33,284 nucleotides of DNA from Rickettsiales bacterium (lineage in GTDB: Bacteria > Pseudomonadota > Alphaproteobacteria > UBA8366), in the NCBI GenBank assembly GCA_002724555.1, contig PBOZ01000088.1, positions 1 through 33,284 of the forward strand, written 5' to 3'. Position 1 is the stretch's first letter. Each line of letters starts with the position of its first letter. Below are positions 9,401-17,610 of this stretch, in pieces. The notes under the pieces are model-generated. The model was not told where the DNA came from, made no database searches, and was given only the letters and a program-made list of their open reading frames with translations. The position numbers and the translations under genes are program-made.

Positions 9401-9671
9401 GTCCTAGCCATAGGAATGCCATAGGCGCTGTCATGCCTGCTACAATCGCACCTAATTCGTGCGCTAGCATCTGTGTGGTAAAGCTCCAGCCAAGTGTCGT
9501 GTGAATATAAGTAAGACAGAGGAAAAGCCAAAAGATGGTGGCCGAAATGCCCGCTGCAGTTATCCGCTGTGATCTTCGGCGCGCGCGCGCTTCCGAGGCC
9601 TTGATTTGGGCTATATCCGGACCCTCGGTGTGTCGCCCCGCCCGGGGCAGCTCCGTTACATTGGCAGACAT
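6465..9671 (-). CDS. Giant membrane-anchored coiled-coil protein with 25-residue tandem repeats
   Basis: The product has 1068 residues from the ATG at 9669-9671, which has AGAAAG 8 nt upstream. A TTG two codons earlier leaves only 2 nt to that site, so I did not use it. Order: a cytoplasmic basic tail (RARRRSQR, about 29-36), TM helix about 37-58, a short loop, TM helix about 73-94 followed by RR, a continuous alpha-helical region 110-940, and a compact C-terminal domain about 941-1068. The positive flanks place both ends in the cytoplasm. Region 110-940 consists of 31 units of 25 residues of the form QtxEL-xxaSD-xaxxx-axxIr-xxLrx, plus three 15-residue inserts and one 11-residue insert. I do not recognise a named family. 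The architecture resembles polar coiled-coil proteins such as TipN, and large alphaproteobacterial proteins often labelled kinesin-like or apolipoprotein-like by composition only. The function is unknown; a cell-envelope or polarity scaffold is inference. Confidence 0.85.
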   Translation of the reverse strand: MSANVTELPRAGRHTEGPDIAQIKASEARARRRSQRITAAGISATIFWLFLCLTYIHTTLGWSFTTQMLAHELGAIVAGMTAPMAFLWLGLAYFRRGSDVREHSEALRRQLEMLTYPADEAEARISQVSEALRRQAEELSRASDKAAVDIGQLSSVLSKQTEALSEVSGRAASEAVSLKEAISGQTKELTELANHFADQSRNMENSVERQTEDLNKVTNYFVEQSGEIRTALRLQTSELVDASDHASERAKEMGSFFRDYTDDLSEASDAALESAKLVRERLDKGTRDLKSVTDQASEKATEIDLNLQELLTSISGRLKQAFDGHGQNIQNVTERSGKRIGEMVETLGRQSDNLSVSLREMFDRQSTEFGHLMDATQARVEEVGETIEYQTIAITEKFENHLTKQASTLSTSVEITAERIEEITTAMRQQAMELNHTTQMSEGHSTRIRGVLETQANLLKDMSNHVAEQARSVETSLEQHSDVLSRTAENATEQVGALRDALEMKAIELARSTDLAASRAEAIREALRRQAEELQAASDMADGQAAKIEVMLSTRTEALGSAVRGGVQEMSDAFDPAIAQARSIGESMRLQAQSLKESADWSTAQSKTMGELLYKQSQELRTASDYAATQFSGIRNIIQDQTSELKGVATQTYEEAKRIRESLRFDSQELRELAEHLAEQSKTIRSAVHEQTSSLNQATEDARGQTHKIGNTLKEQILNLEEAADAVRERISGAGIGFNLEIEGLKDGISTALGMLDDVGERFTQQTERFTTASIQVGMQVNDNREALSHESAELSNAAAEAAERIRLIGDAFAQQSAELNGSTEILTSRLKALNAAFREQTDGLAETSDKTTRHVKKVLGSLSKQSSVFNEVAREAKTNVDEVTATFTKTSEDLMLALEGSISKTLEVGETFDNQATQLLKASTAAAKQAQSLKEDDISMRRDLFLKTARFILEDLNSLSIDLTRLLDTEVPDADWKRYTAGDRTIFTRNLLKGKQAAIVSRITEKLKFDDEMRQYVTRFVDEFDRLVSESESVDPENLLHSTFMTADVGRLYLLLSRSLGRDAPLE
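6852..9344 (-). repeat. Coding region of 25-residue protein repeats (residues 110-940)
   Basis: The repeat is at protein level; the DNA copies have diverged. Counting from residue 110, units of exactly 25 run to 309. Then 15- and 25-residue units alternate three times (310-429), 25-residue units run to 554, one 36-residue unit (25+11) spans 555-590, and fourteen 25-residue units follow to 940. Most units open with Q at position 1, L at 5, a small residue at 8-9, A or S at 12 and 16, I/V/L at 19 and L/F at 23. A 25-residue period equals 7 helical turns, and 15 equals 4 turns, so all units keep a coiled-coil stripe in phase. Confidence 0.85.
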
Positions 9672-9712
9672 GGCCAATACTTTCTAAATTAATAACAACA
9701 AATATTTAAATA

Positions 9713-9741
9713 ATATTTCATAAGTTTATGTTAGTAGTCAA
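9713..9741 (-). promoter_or_regulatory. Possible sigma-70 promoter of the coiled-coil gene
   Basis: On the minus strand TTGACT (plus 9736-9741) is followed after 17 nt by AAATAT (plus 9713-9718) in a very AT-rich gap. This would give a leader of about 35 nt before the ATG at 9671. The -35 match is good and the -10 is weak. The rest of the 9672-9805 gap has no gene; the poly-T-rich part just after the mutase gene lacks a clear hairpin. Confidence 0.4.
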
Positions 9742-9805
9742 TTAATGCTACTTAAGCGTAAATCATATATAAATAATGTAACGATCAAATAAAAATAAAA
9801 ATATT

Positions 9806-11965
9806 CTATTCGGCCGCTTTAAGACTACGATGCCGAACAAGGCCGATGATTTCGCTGGCTGCCGCGGGGATATTGGTCCCAGGACCGTAGATGGCCGACA
9901 CGCCAGCCGCTCTCAGCATATCGTAGTCTTTTGGCGGGATAACGCCGCCGCATACCACAATCACGTCACCCGCTCCCTGCTGGCGCAGCGAATTGATCAA
10001 TGCTGGAACCAGCGTTTTGTGCCCTGCCGCTTGTGACGATACGCCAATCACGTGGACGTCGTTTTCGATGGCTTGTCGGGCGGCCTCTTCAGATGTTTGA
10101 AATAGCGGTCCTACATCAACGTCAAATCCAATATCTGCGAAAGCAGTTGCGATGACTTTGGCACCCCTATCGTGGCCGTCTTGGCCCAGTTTGACGACTA
10201 ACATTCGTGGTCGTCGTCCCTGCTCACTTGCGAATTGATTTATTTCTGCGACGATTTTTGTGTAACCCTCATCACCATCAAAGGCTGAGCCGTAGACCCC
10301 GGTAATTGAGCGGACGACGGCGCGATGGCGAGTAAACTTGCCTTCGAGAGCATTTGAGATCTCACCGACTGTAGCACGTGCGCGGGCGGCGTTTACGGAA
10401 AGCTCCAATAGATTTACGCGTGGGTCGCTTGCCCCCGCGGCAAGTGCCTTGAGCGCCGCGGTACAATTGGTGTTGTCGCGTTCCGCTCGCACCCGCTCCA
10501 GGCGCGCAACTTGTGCTTCGCGGACGGAGGAGTTATCGATATCGAGTATGTCAACCTCGTCCATTATTTCCGGCTGAAATTTATTAACACCGACCACGAT
10601 ATCTTGCGTCAAGTCTACACGCGATTGGCGTCGAGCTGCGCTTTCTTCTATACGTAATTTTGGCAAACCGGCGTCGACCGCTTTGGTCATGCCACCTATG
10701 GCTTCCACCTCATCGATTAATTTTTCCGCACCTTCGATCAGCTTTGCGGTGAGGCTTTCAACGTAATAACTGCCCGCTAAAGGATCGACGGTTCGGGTAA
10801 CATTGGTTTCATGATTGAGGATCAGTTGTGTGTTGCGGGCGATCCGCATGGAAAACTCACTAGGTAACGCTAACGCCTCGTCAAAGGAATTGGTGTGTAA
10901 TGACTGGGTGCCGCCTAGTACGCCCGCGAGAGCCTCGATAGAGGTTCGGACAATATTATTGTATGGGTCATGCTCCGTAAGAGATGCACCCGATGTCTGG
11001 CAGTGCGTGCGAAGCGCAGTAGACCGCGGATCTTTCGGCTGAAATTTTTCAGTCATCAGCTTCGCCCAAAGAAACCGCGCCGCGCGAAGCTTCGCAATCT
11101 CCATGAAGAAATCCATGCCGAGGCAGAAGAAGAACGATAGACGCGGCGCAAAAGCGTCTACGTCGAGGCCTTTAGAAATTGCCGCGCGGACATACTCAAC
11201 TCCGTCCGCCAGCGTATAGGCAAGTTCTTGGACGCAGGTTGCCCCAGCTTCCTGCATATGATAGCCGGAGATCGAAATTGAATTGAACCGTGGCATTTTT
11301 TGGGCGGTGTACTCGATGATGTCGGCAACGATCCGCATCGACGGCTCTGGCGGATAGATATAAGTGTTGCGGACCATAAATTCTTTGAGGATATCGTTCT
11401 GAATAGTGCCGGACAGGTCCTTATGGTCCACACCCTGCTCTTCTCCGGCAACGATATACATCGCCATTACCGGAAGTACGGCGCCGTTCATTGTCATAGA
11501 GACGGACATCTTATCGAGCGGGATACCATTGAAGAGTATTTTCATATCTTCGACCGAATCGATGGCAACGCCCGCTTTGCCGACGTCGCCAACAACGCGT
11601 TCGTGATCAGAATCGTAACCGCGGTGGGTAGCAAGGTCGAAGGCAATCGAGAGGCCCATTTGTCCAGCAGCAAGGTTTTTGCGGTAAAAAGCATTCGATT
11701 CTTCCGCGGTCGAAAATCCGGAGTATTGCCGCACTGTCCAAGGTCGACCGGTATACATGGTCGCGCGTGGACCTCGGACATACGGTGCCGCACCCGGCAT
11801 TGTGTCCATGTGCTCTAGGCCTTCGAGATCCGCCGCCGTATATAGTGGTTTCACCGAGATGCCTTCCGGTGTCTTACTAACGAGATCGTCCGGCGAGCCT
11901 CCCTTCAATTCTTTTTTGGCCAGTTGACGCCAATCTTCGATGGAGGTCTTTATAAATTCCGCCAT
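9806..11965 (-). CDS. scpA: Methylmalonyl-CoA mutase, single-chain
   Basis: The product has 719 residues from the ATG at 11963-11965 (GGGAG 8 nt upstream); a GTG one codon earlier is possible. It is an adenosylcobalamin enzyme that interconverts (R)-methylmalonyl-CoA and succinyl-CoA. The N-terminal TIM barrel shows [20 protein letters not shown], and [19 protein letters not shown] lies in the substrate region. The C-terminal B12 domain carries the base-off motif DGHDRG (Asp596, His598, Gly601). Full catalytic and cobalamin domains in one chain match the ScpA/MutB/BhbA type rather than split archaeal forms or isobutyryl-CoA mutase. It would drain propionyl-CoA, or run in reverse in an ethylmalonyl-CoA pathway. 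No epimerase, propionyl-CoA carboxylase or MeaB chaperone gene is in the window. The FAD oxidoreductase gene lies 58 nt upstream on the same strand. Confidence 0.97.
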   Translation of the reverse strand: MAEFIKTSIEDWRQLAKKELKGGSPDDLVSKTPEGISVKPLYTAADLEGLEHMDTMPGAAPYVRGPRATMYTGRPWTVRQYSGFSTAEESNAFYRKNLAAGQMGLSIAFDLATHRGYDSDHERVVGDVGKAGVAIDSVEDMKILFNGIPLDKMSVSMTMNGAVLPVMAMYIVAGEEQGVDHKDLSGTIQNDILKEFMVRNTYIYPPEPSMRIVADIIEYTAQKMPRFNSISISGYHMQEAGATCVQELAYTLADGVEYVRAAISKGLDVDAFAPRLSFFFCLGMDFFMEIAKLRAARFLWAKLMTEKFQPKDPRSTALRTHCQTSGASLTEHDPYNNIVRTSIEALAGVLGGTQSLHTNSFDEALALPSEFSMRIARNTQLILNHETNVTRTVDPLAGSYYVESLTAKLIEGAEKLIDEVEAIGGMTKAVDAGLPKLRIEESAARRQSRVDLTQDIVVGVNKFQPEIMDEVDILDIDNSSVREAQVARLERVRAERDNTNCTAALKALAAGASDPRVNLLELSVNAARARATVGEISNALEGKFTRHRAVVRSITGVYGSAFDGDEGYTKIVAEINQFASEQGRRPRMLVVKLGQDGHDRGAKVIATAFADIGFDVDVGPLFQTSEEAARQAIENDVHVIGVSSQAAGHKTLVPALINSLRQQGAGDVIVVCGGVIPPKDYDMLRAAGVSAIYGPGTNIPAAASEIIGLVRHRSLKAAE

Positions 11966-12023
11966 CACATATACTCCCAGTTTTTATTAACTCTTAATAT
12001 TGGCTGTGTCGGTCCAGAGTCCA

Positions 12024-13397
12024 TTAAAGCTGCCCACTTGAATCCCACGTTTCAAGCAATTTGCAGTATTCCGGATCGCTATAACGGGCTGGATTAAAAG
12101 CGTTGGCATAATGTGGCAATAGGTCGCCGGTAATGTGTTTCGCTAATAATTCACCAGACGCGCAAGATGCCATTATTCCAAATCCTGAAAAAGCTGCGCA
12201 AACATAAGCTCCAGACACGCGCAATGGTCCGATCAACGGACGGTTCTCTTGGGTCTTGGTGTAATAGCCGCCGTCAACATAAGGTTTCGGCATCGGGTCG
12301 AAATAGCGCTCGAGGCCTGGGACCAATCGCGCCATGCCTCGTAAGGTAATGTCCGGTAAATATGGATCCCATTCCAAAGGGAAGATGGGGTCCTTGTTTA
12401 GTTCACAATCGTAGGGCCAATACATCAAGACCTGGTCGCCGGCGCCCACTGGGCGCCCATGTACTCCGGCTGGAAACTCTTCTAGCAGATATTGCGTGTC
12501 GTCAGATTGTGAAAGCGCTTCCTTCTCTTCGTTAGACCAAGATAGTGTGATTGGGTCTGCCCAAAAAATAAGTGGCGCCTCGCGCGGGACAGCTCTGTAA
12601 GGGTCTGATAGGCTAATTTTAATGTGTTTTTCAACAGCGACCGGTAAATCGATGCCGAGAAGCGCGGCACAAACTTTCATATAAGGCCCGGTCGACAAGA
12701 CGATGTTATCTGTTCTGATTTCGATGACATCGCCCGCGGCTTCCAAAACGACTGAAGTTACCCTGCCCGCTGAAGTCTCAACACCGATCAATTCCGCACT
12801 AAACAACTCTCCGCCATTCTCTCGCGTTCTTTCCAGAAGATACATACCCATTTGTTGTGCGCTAAGAGAACCGCAGCGCCGCGCATGCAAAACGGCGACG
12901 GCTTCTGGATTGATATATGGAAAATGGGCATTGATGATATCTTTATCGGTAATCAAATCCGCACCGTCGAGCCCGTTCTCAAATCCGTGGGCACTGGCTG
13001 GCCTGTATAATGCGTCGTTGGTGATATGGCGAAGGGGGCCGGCACCCAGGCTTTCGGCCTCTGAGGCTTGTAATGCAAACTTGTCGGCCATCTCTGGGTT
13101 GGCGGTGGCAAACAGGTAGCCACGCCGATTGAGAAGGAAAACATTGTCACTATCCTTTGCATGGCTTTCCATTAAGTCGATGCTGCGGTTCATGAGCGCG
13201 ACCATGTCGTCGCCTGGGCCAGGCCACCAATTGCTATAGCATTCTGTAGACTTATCACTAGTGAGCGAGAGCGGCGGCCTCGGATCCGCGATCAGCACAC
13301 GTTTTAGCCCAATTTGGGTTAACGCGTGGGCTCCGGCGATGCCAGCGATACCCGCGCCGCATACCACGGCGTCGTATTTTTCGTATGATGGGGTCAT
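12024..13397 (-). CDS. DAO-type FAD-dependent oxidoreductase
   Basis: The product has 457 residues. The N-terminal dinucleotide-binding site VVCGAGIAGIAGAHAL (Gly14-Gly19) ends in IADPRPP, where an acidic residue would meet the FAD ribose. The C-terminal segment YTKTQENRPLIGPL followed by GAYVCAAFSGFGIM is typical of D-amino-acid oxidase/sarcosine or dimethylglycine dehydrogenase-like (DadA, SoxB) enzymes. It probably oxidises a secondary amine or amino acid; the substrate is unknown. There is no N-terminal signal or TM segment, so it should be cytosolic. It is divergent from the amidohydrolase gene across a 293-nt gap and upstream of the mutase on the same strand. Confidence 0.85.
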   Translation of the reverse strand: MTPSYEKYDAVVCGAGIAGIAGAHALTQIGLKRVLIADPRPPLSLTSDKSTECYSNWWPGPGDDMVALMNRSIDLMESHAKDSDNVFLLNRRGYLFATANPEMADKFALQASEAESLGAGPLRHITNDALYRPASAHGFENGLDGADLITDKDIINAHFPYINPEAVAVLHARRCGSLSAQQMGMYLLERTRENGGELFSAELIGVETSAGRVTSVVLEAAGDVIEIRTDNIVLSTGPYMKVCAALLGIDLPVAVEKHIKISLSDPYRAVPREAPLIFWADPITLSWSNEEKEALSQSDDTQYLLEEFPAGVHGRPVGAGDQVLMYWPYDCELNKDPIFPLEWDPYLPDITLRGMARLVPGLERYFDPMPKPYVDGGYYTKTQENRPLIGPLRVSGAYVCAAFSGFGIMASCASGELLAKHITGDLLPHYANAFNPARYSDPEYCKLLETWDSSGQL

Positions 13398-13640
13398 CGT
13401 TTTATTCCGCCCACTATTGGTAGAATGATCCAGGATTTATAACCTGCTTCGGGCAATTCCATCCAGAGGATAACTAACGCCATATTGCGGCGCATAGCGA
13501 TCTAATAACGCGGCTCCAAGGAGGCCACAATCGACTGATTGGTATTATCGGCACCAACGCTGTTTCTGGCGCCCGTCCAGGTATTCGGAGAATTTGACAA
13601 GCGGTTCCGACCACCGACCACCCAGCGGATAATGTTTTCG

Positions 13641-13654
13641 GTGTGTATACGCAC
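13641..13654. promoter_or_regulatory. Palindromic operator candidate GTGTGTATACGCAC
   Basis: Six of the seven base pairs are symmetric around a GTATAC core. It lies directly upstream of a perfect TATAAT, a position from which a bound repressor would block RNA polymerase. GTATAC-centred operators are known for several GntR (FCD subfamily) regulators. No regulator gene is visible nearby, so the binding factor is unknown. Confidence 0.4.
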
Positions 13655-13660
13655 TAACTG

Positions 13661-13666
13661 TATAAT
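13661..13666 (+). promoter_or_regulatory. Perfect -10 box (TATAAT) before the amidohydrolase gene
   Basis: TATAAT ends 24 nt before the ATG, giving a very short leader that contains the GGGAG ribosome site. The -35 region (TTCGGT at 13637-13642, 18-nt spacer) is weak, which fits an activated promoter. The remainder of the 13398-13690 gap between the divergent genes contains no gene that I can support. Confidence 0.45.
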
Positions 13667-13690
13667 CTTGAATGCGAACGGGAGATCGAC

Positions 13691-14713
13691 ATGACAGCGA
13701 ATACAGGACAAGCAGGTCCCGACGATGAATGGCTTGCCAAATTGACCGAAGATGTTTTGGAGCCGGACCTGCCGATCATTGATCCCCATCATCATCTTTG
13801 GCTGCGGAACGGCTACACATACTTAATCCCCGAATTCGCTGCCGACCTCGAAAGCGGGCATAATGTCACAGCTACCGTTTACGCTGAATGTCATTCGATG
13901 TACCGGGAAAAGGGTCCAGACACGGATCGTTCGCTCGGTGAGACAGAATTCGTTGCTGGACAGGCCGCGATTAGCGACAGTGGAAATTTTGGTGATACGC
14001 GGGTGTGTGCCGTCATGTTTGGAAACATTGACATGAAATTGGGCGAGAAGATTGAAGCGCTGTTAGAGCGGCACATCGAGCGGTCCGGAGGGCGTTTTCG
14101 CGGCTTACGTTATTCGACCGGATGGAACGCGGATGAGCGCATCCGTAATGTTGTACCTGATGCTGGGGCTTTGGTTAGCAAACCGGTAACGGAAGCGGCG
14201 GGCGTTTTGGCGCGTTACGGCTTGTCCCTCGACAGCTGGCTCTATCATCCTCAATTAGACGAAGTAGCGGTGCTTGCGGATAGTTTTCCGGACCTTACGA
14301 TTATCTTGAATCATGTTGGTAGCCCAATTCTTGGTGGCCCATATGGTGGGCGAAAAGGAGAGGTTTTTGTTGATTGGCGGGAACGCATTCTAAGAGTTGG
14401 TGAGCGAGAAAATGTTTATGTTAAACTTGGCGCTTTGCCAATTCGTATGCCCGATTTTGAGGGGGATCGAAGTTTGCCGCCAAGCTCGGAAGAAGTTGCC
14501 GCCGCTTGGCGGCCCTGGATCGAGACATGCATAGAAGCATTTGGCCCAGCACGTTCTATGTTCGAGTCAAATTTCCCGGTCCAAAAACGTTGGTGTAGTT
14601 TTCAGGTATGCTGGAACGCTTTTAAAAGACTTGCGGCCAACGCTTCTGATGCCGAAAAGCACGACCTCTTCGCCGGCGCTGCAGCAAGAGCCTATCGAAT
14701 TGAAGTCATTTAA
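13691..14713 (+). CDS. Amidohydrolase-2 family TIM-barrel hydrolase (COG3618-like)
   Basis: The product has 340 residues; the ATG has GGGAG 6 nt upstream. The opening metal motif IIDPHHHLW (His33-His35), WLYHPQLDE (His186) and ILNHVGSP (His208) define the amidohydrolase-2 fold used by lactonases and decarboxylases (2-pyrone-4,6-dicarboxylate lactonase, ACMS decarboxylase relatives). At the end of the barrel, where most relatives have the catalytic Asp in a SDWP motif, this protein has FESNFPVQK with Asn294. That replacement recurs in part of this family, so it may mark a subgroup with altered chemistry rather than a dead enzyme. The substrate is unknown, perhaps a lactone or cyclic ester. The gene is alone on its strand and ends 5 nt from the opposing thioesterase stop. 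Confidence 0.88.
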   Translation: MTANTGQAGPDDEWLAKLTEDVLEPDLPIIDPHHHLWLRNGYTYLIPEFAADLESGHNVTATVYAECHSMYREKGPDTDRSLGETEFVAGQAAISDSGNFGDTRVCAVMFGNIDMKLGEKIEALLERHIERSGGRFRGLRYSTGWNADERIRNVVPDAGALVSKPVTEAAGVLARYGLSLDSWLYHPQLDEVAVLADSFPDLTIILNHVGSPILGGPYGGRKGEVFVDWRERILRVGERENVYVKLGALPIRMPDFEGDRSLPPSSEEVAAAWRPWIETCIEAFGPARSMFESNFPVQKRWCSFQVCWNAFKRLAANASDAEKHDLFAGAAARAYRIEVI

Positions 14714-14718
14714 GTCTG

Positions 14719-15159
14719 CTAACGTTCAAGCGTGTTACCTTCCCAGGCAACGATTTTGTCGGTGAGTTCCTGGGGGATAGCAGAAGATTTGTGGGTTTTT
14801 TGGTTGGTGTTGACCCAGACCACTTCTCCAGTTGCCCGAAGATCGTCATGGTTATTTGGATGAATTTCCAGAAGAAAGGTCATTGAAGATCGTCCTAGCC
14901 GTGACGTGCGGACATGAACTTCGATATCTTCATCGAAGGAAATAGGCTGTTTGTATTCCACGAGGGTCCGCACGGTGTGATAATCCTCCCCCGTCCGTTT
15001 GACTTGACCCATGTAATCGTAGGGCAAGGCACGGAAATACTCGGTTATAGCTGTATCGAAATAGGTGAGGTAATGGGCGTTAAAGACAATCATCTGACCG
15101 TCGACCTCTGCATAACGAACGCGGAAGGGCCATGAGAATTTAAAATCCGATTTTGCCAT
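14719..15159 (-). CDS. Acyl-CoA thioesterase, 4-hydroxybenzoyl-CoA/YbgC type hot-dog fold
   Basis: The product has 146 residues, typical for single hot-dog thioesterases. VRYAEVDGQMIVFNAHYL contains the active-site Asp20 of the 4-HBT class; the usual Gly after DGQ is Met here. The next helix, YFDTAITEYFRAL, is also standard. It hydrolyses an acyl- or aroyl-CoA to the free acid and CoA; the sequence does not tell which. It follows the methyltransferase gene by 3 nt and is clearly in one transcript with it. Confidence 0.9.
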   Translation of the reverse strand: MAKSDFKFSWPFRVRYAEVDGQMIVFNAHYLTYFDTAITEYFRALPYDYMGQVKRTGEDYHTVRTLVEYKQPISFDEDIEVHVRTSRLGRSSMTFLLEIHPNNHDDLRATGEVVWVNTNQKTHKSSAIPQELTDKIVAWEGNTLER

Positions 15160-15162
15160 GGC

Positions 15163-16188
15163 TTAGTCGGGTTTTCTTGCGTGTATTAAACGGGTTAGAC
15201 CCGGTACCATTTCGTCTTCTTCGATGTCGATGAAGCCGACGTCGCTGAGGCGGCCGCGCAGCCAACCTGGCGTAACGCTCCTCGCGTCCGGGGTAAATGC
15301 CATATGCTGGAGCTGCCATAGGGCGGCCATGGGTGGACCGGACCGGTCGTCCTCAACCATAAAGTCATGTATCATGTAGTGGCCGCCGGGCGCTATGCAA
15401 TTGAAGGCGTATTCTACCAAGCGGGGGACTTCACCGCCGGGAATGCCGCTGAAGAGGTATGACATGAGAATGGCGTCTTGTTTTTTTGGCCATTCGGCTA
15501 CCAGTGCGTTAGCCGGAATATATCGGATGCGATCGACCATGCCGGCATCGCTGATGAAATTCCACCCAATTTCCGCTACGTTTGGGAAGTCGATTATCGT
15601 GGAGTTGAGTTGTGGGTAAGCTTCGAGCAGCCGTATGCTCATCGCGCCGGTACCGCCACCGACGTCGAGTAGGGTTTTCGCACCTGACAGATCGATAATA
15701 CGCGCCAAGGTTCTGCCCGGGCCAAGCGAGCCTGCATGTTGCGCTTCGCTGTAAACCGATGCTTGATCGGGGTCGGACATCCAGTGCTGATAGGAATCGA
15801 CTGCGGCAGGGTCGAGTGAACCATCCATAACTTCGTTTAGCTGTCCGAGAAACGGATACATCTGTTTGTCGATTTGATAGCGAAGATAATCGCCAAATTC
15901 GTATTTTGCGCCTTTCGCGAGAAATGCCTCGGCACCTGGTGAGTTTGAGTAAATCTCCCCCTCGTCCTTCCGGTCAACCAGACCGATGCTGGTGAGTGCT
16001 GTCATCAGCGTGGTGACACGATTAACAGGGACTTCTGCTATTTTCGCTATATCCGCGGATTTCTTTGGTCCATCGGCGAGTAGGGTGAAAACGTCTATAT
16101 GCAATCCAGCAAATAACGCTTTTGAAGCCATAAATCCAAAAGCGATTTGGGAAACTTCTTCCGCAGTCTTCGCCAATTCAGTGTTCAT
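15163..16188 (-). CDS. SAM-dependent O-methyltransferase, ASMT/caffeate-OMT type
   Basis: The product has 341 residues from the ATG at 16186-16188 (GGAG 12 nt upstream); a TTG six codons earlier has no usable ribosome site. The N-terminal winged-helix dimerisation domain is visible (ALFAGLHIDVFTLLADGP, KSADIAKIAEVPVNRV). The SAM motif LLDVGGGTGAMSI is at about residues 173-185, and the catalytic-His segment GGHYMIHDFMVED comes later. This layout is that of acetylserotonin or hydroxyindole O-methyltransferase and of polyketide O-methyltransferases. The acceptor is likely a phenolic or enol hydroxyl, but the substrate is unknown. It is the first gene of a two-gene unit with the thioesterase and is divergent from the Rieske oxygenase alpha gene, with which it shares a 167-nt regulatory gap. 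Confidence 0.87.
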   Translation of the reverse strand: MNTELAKTAEEVSQIAFGFMASKALFAGLHIDVFTLLADGPKKSADIAKIAEVPVNRVTTLMTALTSIGLVDRKDEGEIYSNSPGAEAFLAKGAKYEFGDYLRYQIDKQMYPFLGQLNEVMDGSLDPAAVDSYQHWMSDPDQASVYSEAQHAGSLGPGRTLARIIDLSGAKTLLDVGGGTGAMSIRLLEAYPQLNSTIIDFPNVAEIGWNFISDAGMVDRIRYIPANALVAEWPKKQDAILMSYLFSGIPGGEVPRLVEYAFNCIAPGGHYMIHDFMVEDDRSGPPMAALWQLQHMAFTPDARSVTPGWLRGRLSDVGFIDIEEDEMVPGLTRLIHARKPD

Positions 16189-16301
16189 CAGTAATGAAAT
16201 CTCCAAAACAACTAATTATTTGATTATGACACCAATCTAGCATGGTGGTGCCGTAAAGCCAAAATCGGAAGTTTTTCATCAATTGGGTAATTCTGACTTG
16301 C

Positions 16302-16316
16302 ATTTGAAGCTCAAAT
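16302..16316. promoter_or_regulatory. Inverted repeat ATTTGA-AGC-TCAAAT in the divergent promoter region
   Basis: The arms are perfect 6-bp repeats with a 3-nt spacer. It overlaps a possible -35 (TTGAAG, 16304-16309) that sits 16 nt before TAAATT (16326-16331) for the plus-strand Rieske oxygenase gene. The position suits an operator for that gene or for the divergent methyltransferase gene. Confidence 0.35.
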
Positions 16317-16355
16317 TTCTTGGACTAAATTTGCTAAAGGGGGGAAGCAAAGTTA

Positions 16356-17606
16356 ATGCGAGCAACAGCCAAAAAACTTACCGAACCATTGATCTGGCCC
16401 GAGGAAGGCGTGACGCGGGTCCCCTTCCGGCTGTTCTCGGACCCGGAAATCTATGAATTGGAGCAAGAACGCATCTTTAATGGTCCGGTTTGGCATTACC
16501 TTTGCCTTGAGATTGACGTGCCTAACTTGGGTGATTTCAAGACTACAAGTATCGGTGAAGTGCCGGTTGTAGTTACTCGTGATGAAGTGGGAACATTGCA
16601 TGCGATGGTCAACCGCTGTGCCCACAAAGGTGCGCTGGTTTGCCTTAAAGAACGCGGTAATGCCAAGGATTTGACTTGTGCTTATCACTCTTGGTCATAC
16701 GACATGTCAGGACAATTGCAGTCGATTGCGTTCCGGAAAGGGCTAAACGGTAGCGGAGGTATGCCGGAGGACTTTGATCCGGCGAAGCATCGTTTGCAGC
16801 CGGTGCGGATCGAGAATTTCTACGGCCTGATTTTTGGCACGTTCGATCGGACGATTGGTTCCGTTGAAGGTTATTTAGGTAGCGAGATGTCACGGCTTAT
16901 TCGGCGTAACTTCGAAGGTCGCCGCCTCAAGCACCTTGGGATGCATAGTCAGATTATCCATAACAACTGGAAACTATATGCGGAAAATCTCCGCGATTCC
17001 TACCATGCGACCATCCTGCATACCTTCTATACGACATTTAACGTTAACCGTCTCGATATGGACGGTGGCATAGTATTAGCGGAAGACAAATGGCATCATT
17101 GCAGCTACGCGAAACGAGCGACAGTGCGGAATGCGGCGGAGTACAAAGATGTCCACTCGGCACAATACAACTCGAAACTCAAAGGGCCACACCTACTGGA
17201 TTCGATCGAAGAGGGTGACGACGGCATCACTCATATGATCCAAGCAATTTTTCCAAGTATGTGCGTCCAGTTCACGCTGAATTCGTTGGCTGTGCGATTT
17301 TATCAGCCGCGCGGTCCGGAAGAGACTGAATTGTTCTGGATTTATCTTGGATATGAAGACGATGGCGAAGAAATGACACAGCGGCGCCTGCGCCAAAGTA
17401 ATCTGACGGGCGCCGCGGGGCTTGTTTCGCTTGAAGACGGTTGCATCAACGAGTTCGTGCAGCGAGGTGTGCGAGGAAGTGGTGATGTAAATGCTTTCCT
17501 TGAGATGGGTGGCCGCGATGTTGAACCGTCGGAGACCTCACGCGCAACCGAAGTAGCCATCCGAGGCTTCTGGACAGGATATCGCCGTTGCATGGGGTTC
17601 GATTAA
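16356..17606 (+). CDS. Rieske non-haem iron oxygenase, alpha (catalytic) subunit
   Basis: The product has 416 residues, normal for an alpha subunit. The Rieske [2Fe-2S] site is Cys88-x-His90 (NRCAHKG) and Cys108-x2-His111 (CAYHSW). The catalytic iron site is in NWKLYAENLRDSYHATILH: His217 and His222, with Asp361 (SLEDGCINEF) as the carboxylate and Asp214 as the bridging residue between subunits. All functional residues are present. It dihydroxylates or hydroxylates an aromatic or similar ring using electrons from a separate reductase/ferredoxin, which is not encoded in the window. Benzoate, anthranilate or salicylate-type substrates are possible; none is proven. A run AAGGGGGGAAG precedes the ATG. 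The beta subunit gene follows after 4 nt. Confidence 0.93.
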   Translation: MRATAKKLTEPLIWPEEGVTRVPFRLFSDPEIYELEQERIFNGPVWHYLCLEIDVPNLGDFKTTSIGEVPVVVTRDEVGTLHAMVNRCAHKGALVCLKERGNAKDLTCAYHSWSYDMSGQLQSIAFRKGLNGSGGMPEDFDPAKHRLQPVRIENFYGLIFGTFDRTIGSVEGYLGSEMSRLIRRNFEGRRLKHLGMHSQIIHNNWKLYAENLRDSYHATILHTFYTTFNVNRLDMDGGIVLAEDKWHHCSYAKRATVRNAAEYKDVHSAQYNSKLKGPHLLDSIEEGDDGITHMIQAIFPSMCVQFTLNSLAVRFYQPRGPEETELFWIYLGYEDDGEEMTQRRLRQSNLTGAAGLVSLEDGCINEFVQRGVRGSGDVNAFLEMGGRDVEPSETSRATEVAIRGFWTGYRRCMGFD

Positions 17607-17610
17607 CGAA

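Noticed and set aside
13502-13795. A 97-codon minus-strand frame over the divergent promoter and the amidohydrolase start
   Set aside because: No recognisable family and no ribosome site; it overlaps the well-supported start and the TATAAT of the amidohydrolase gene.
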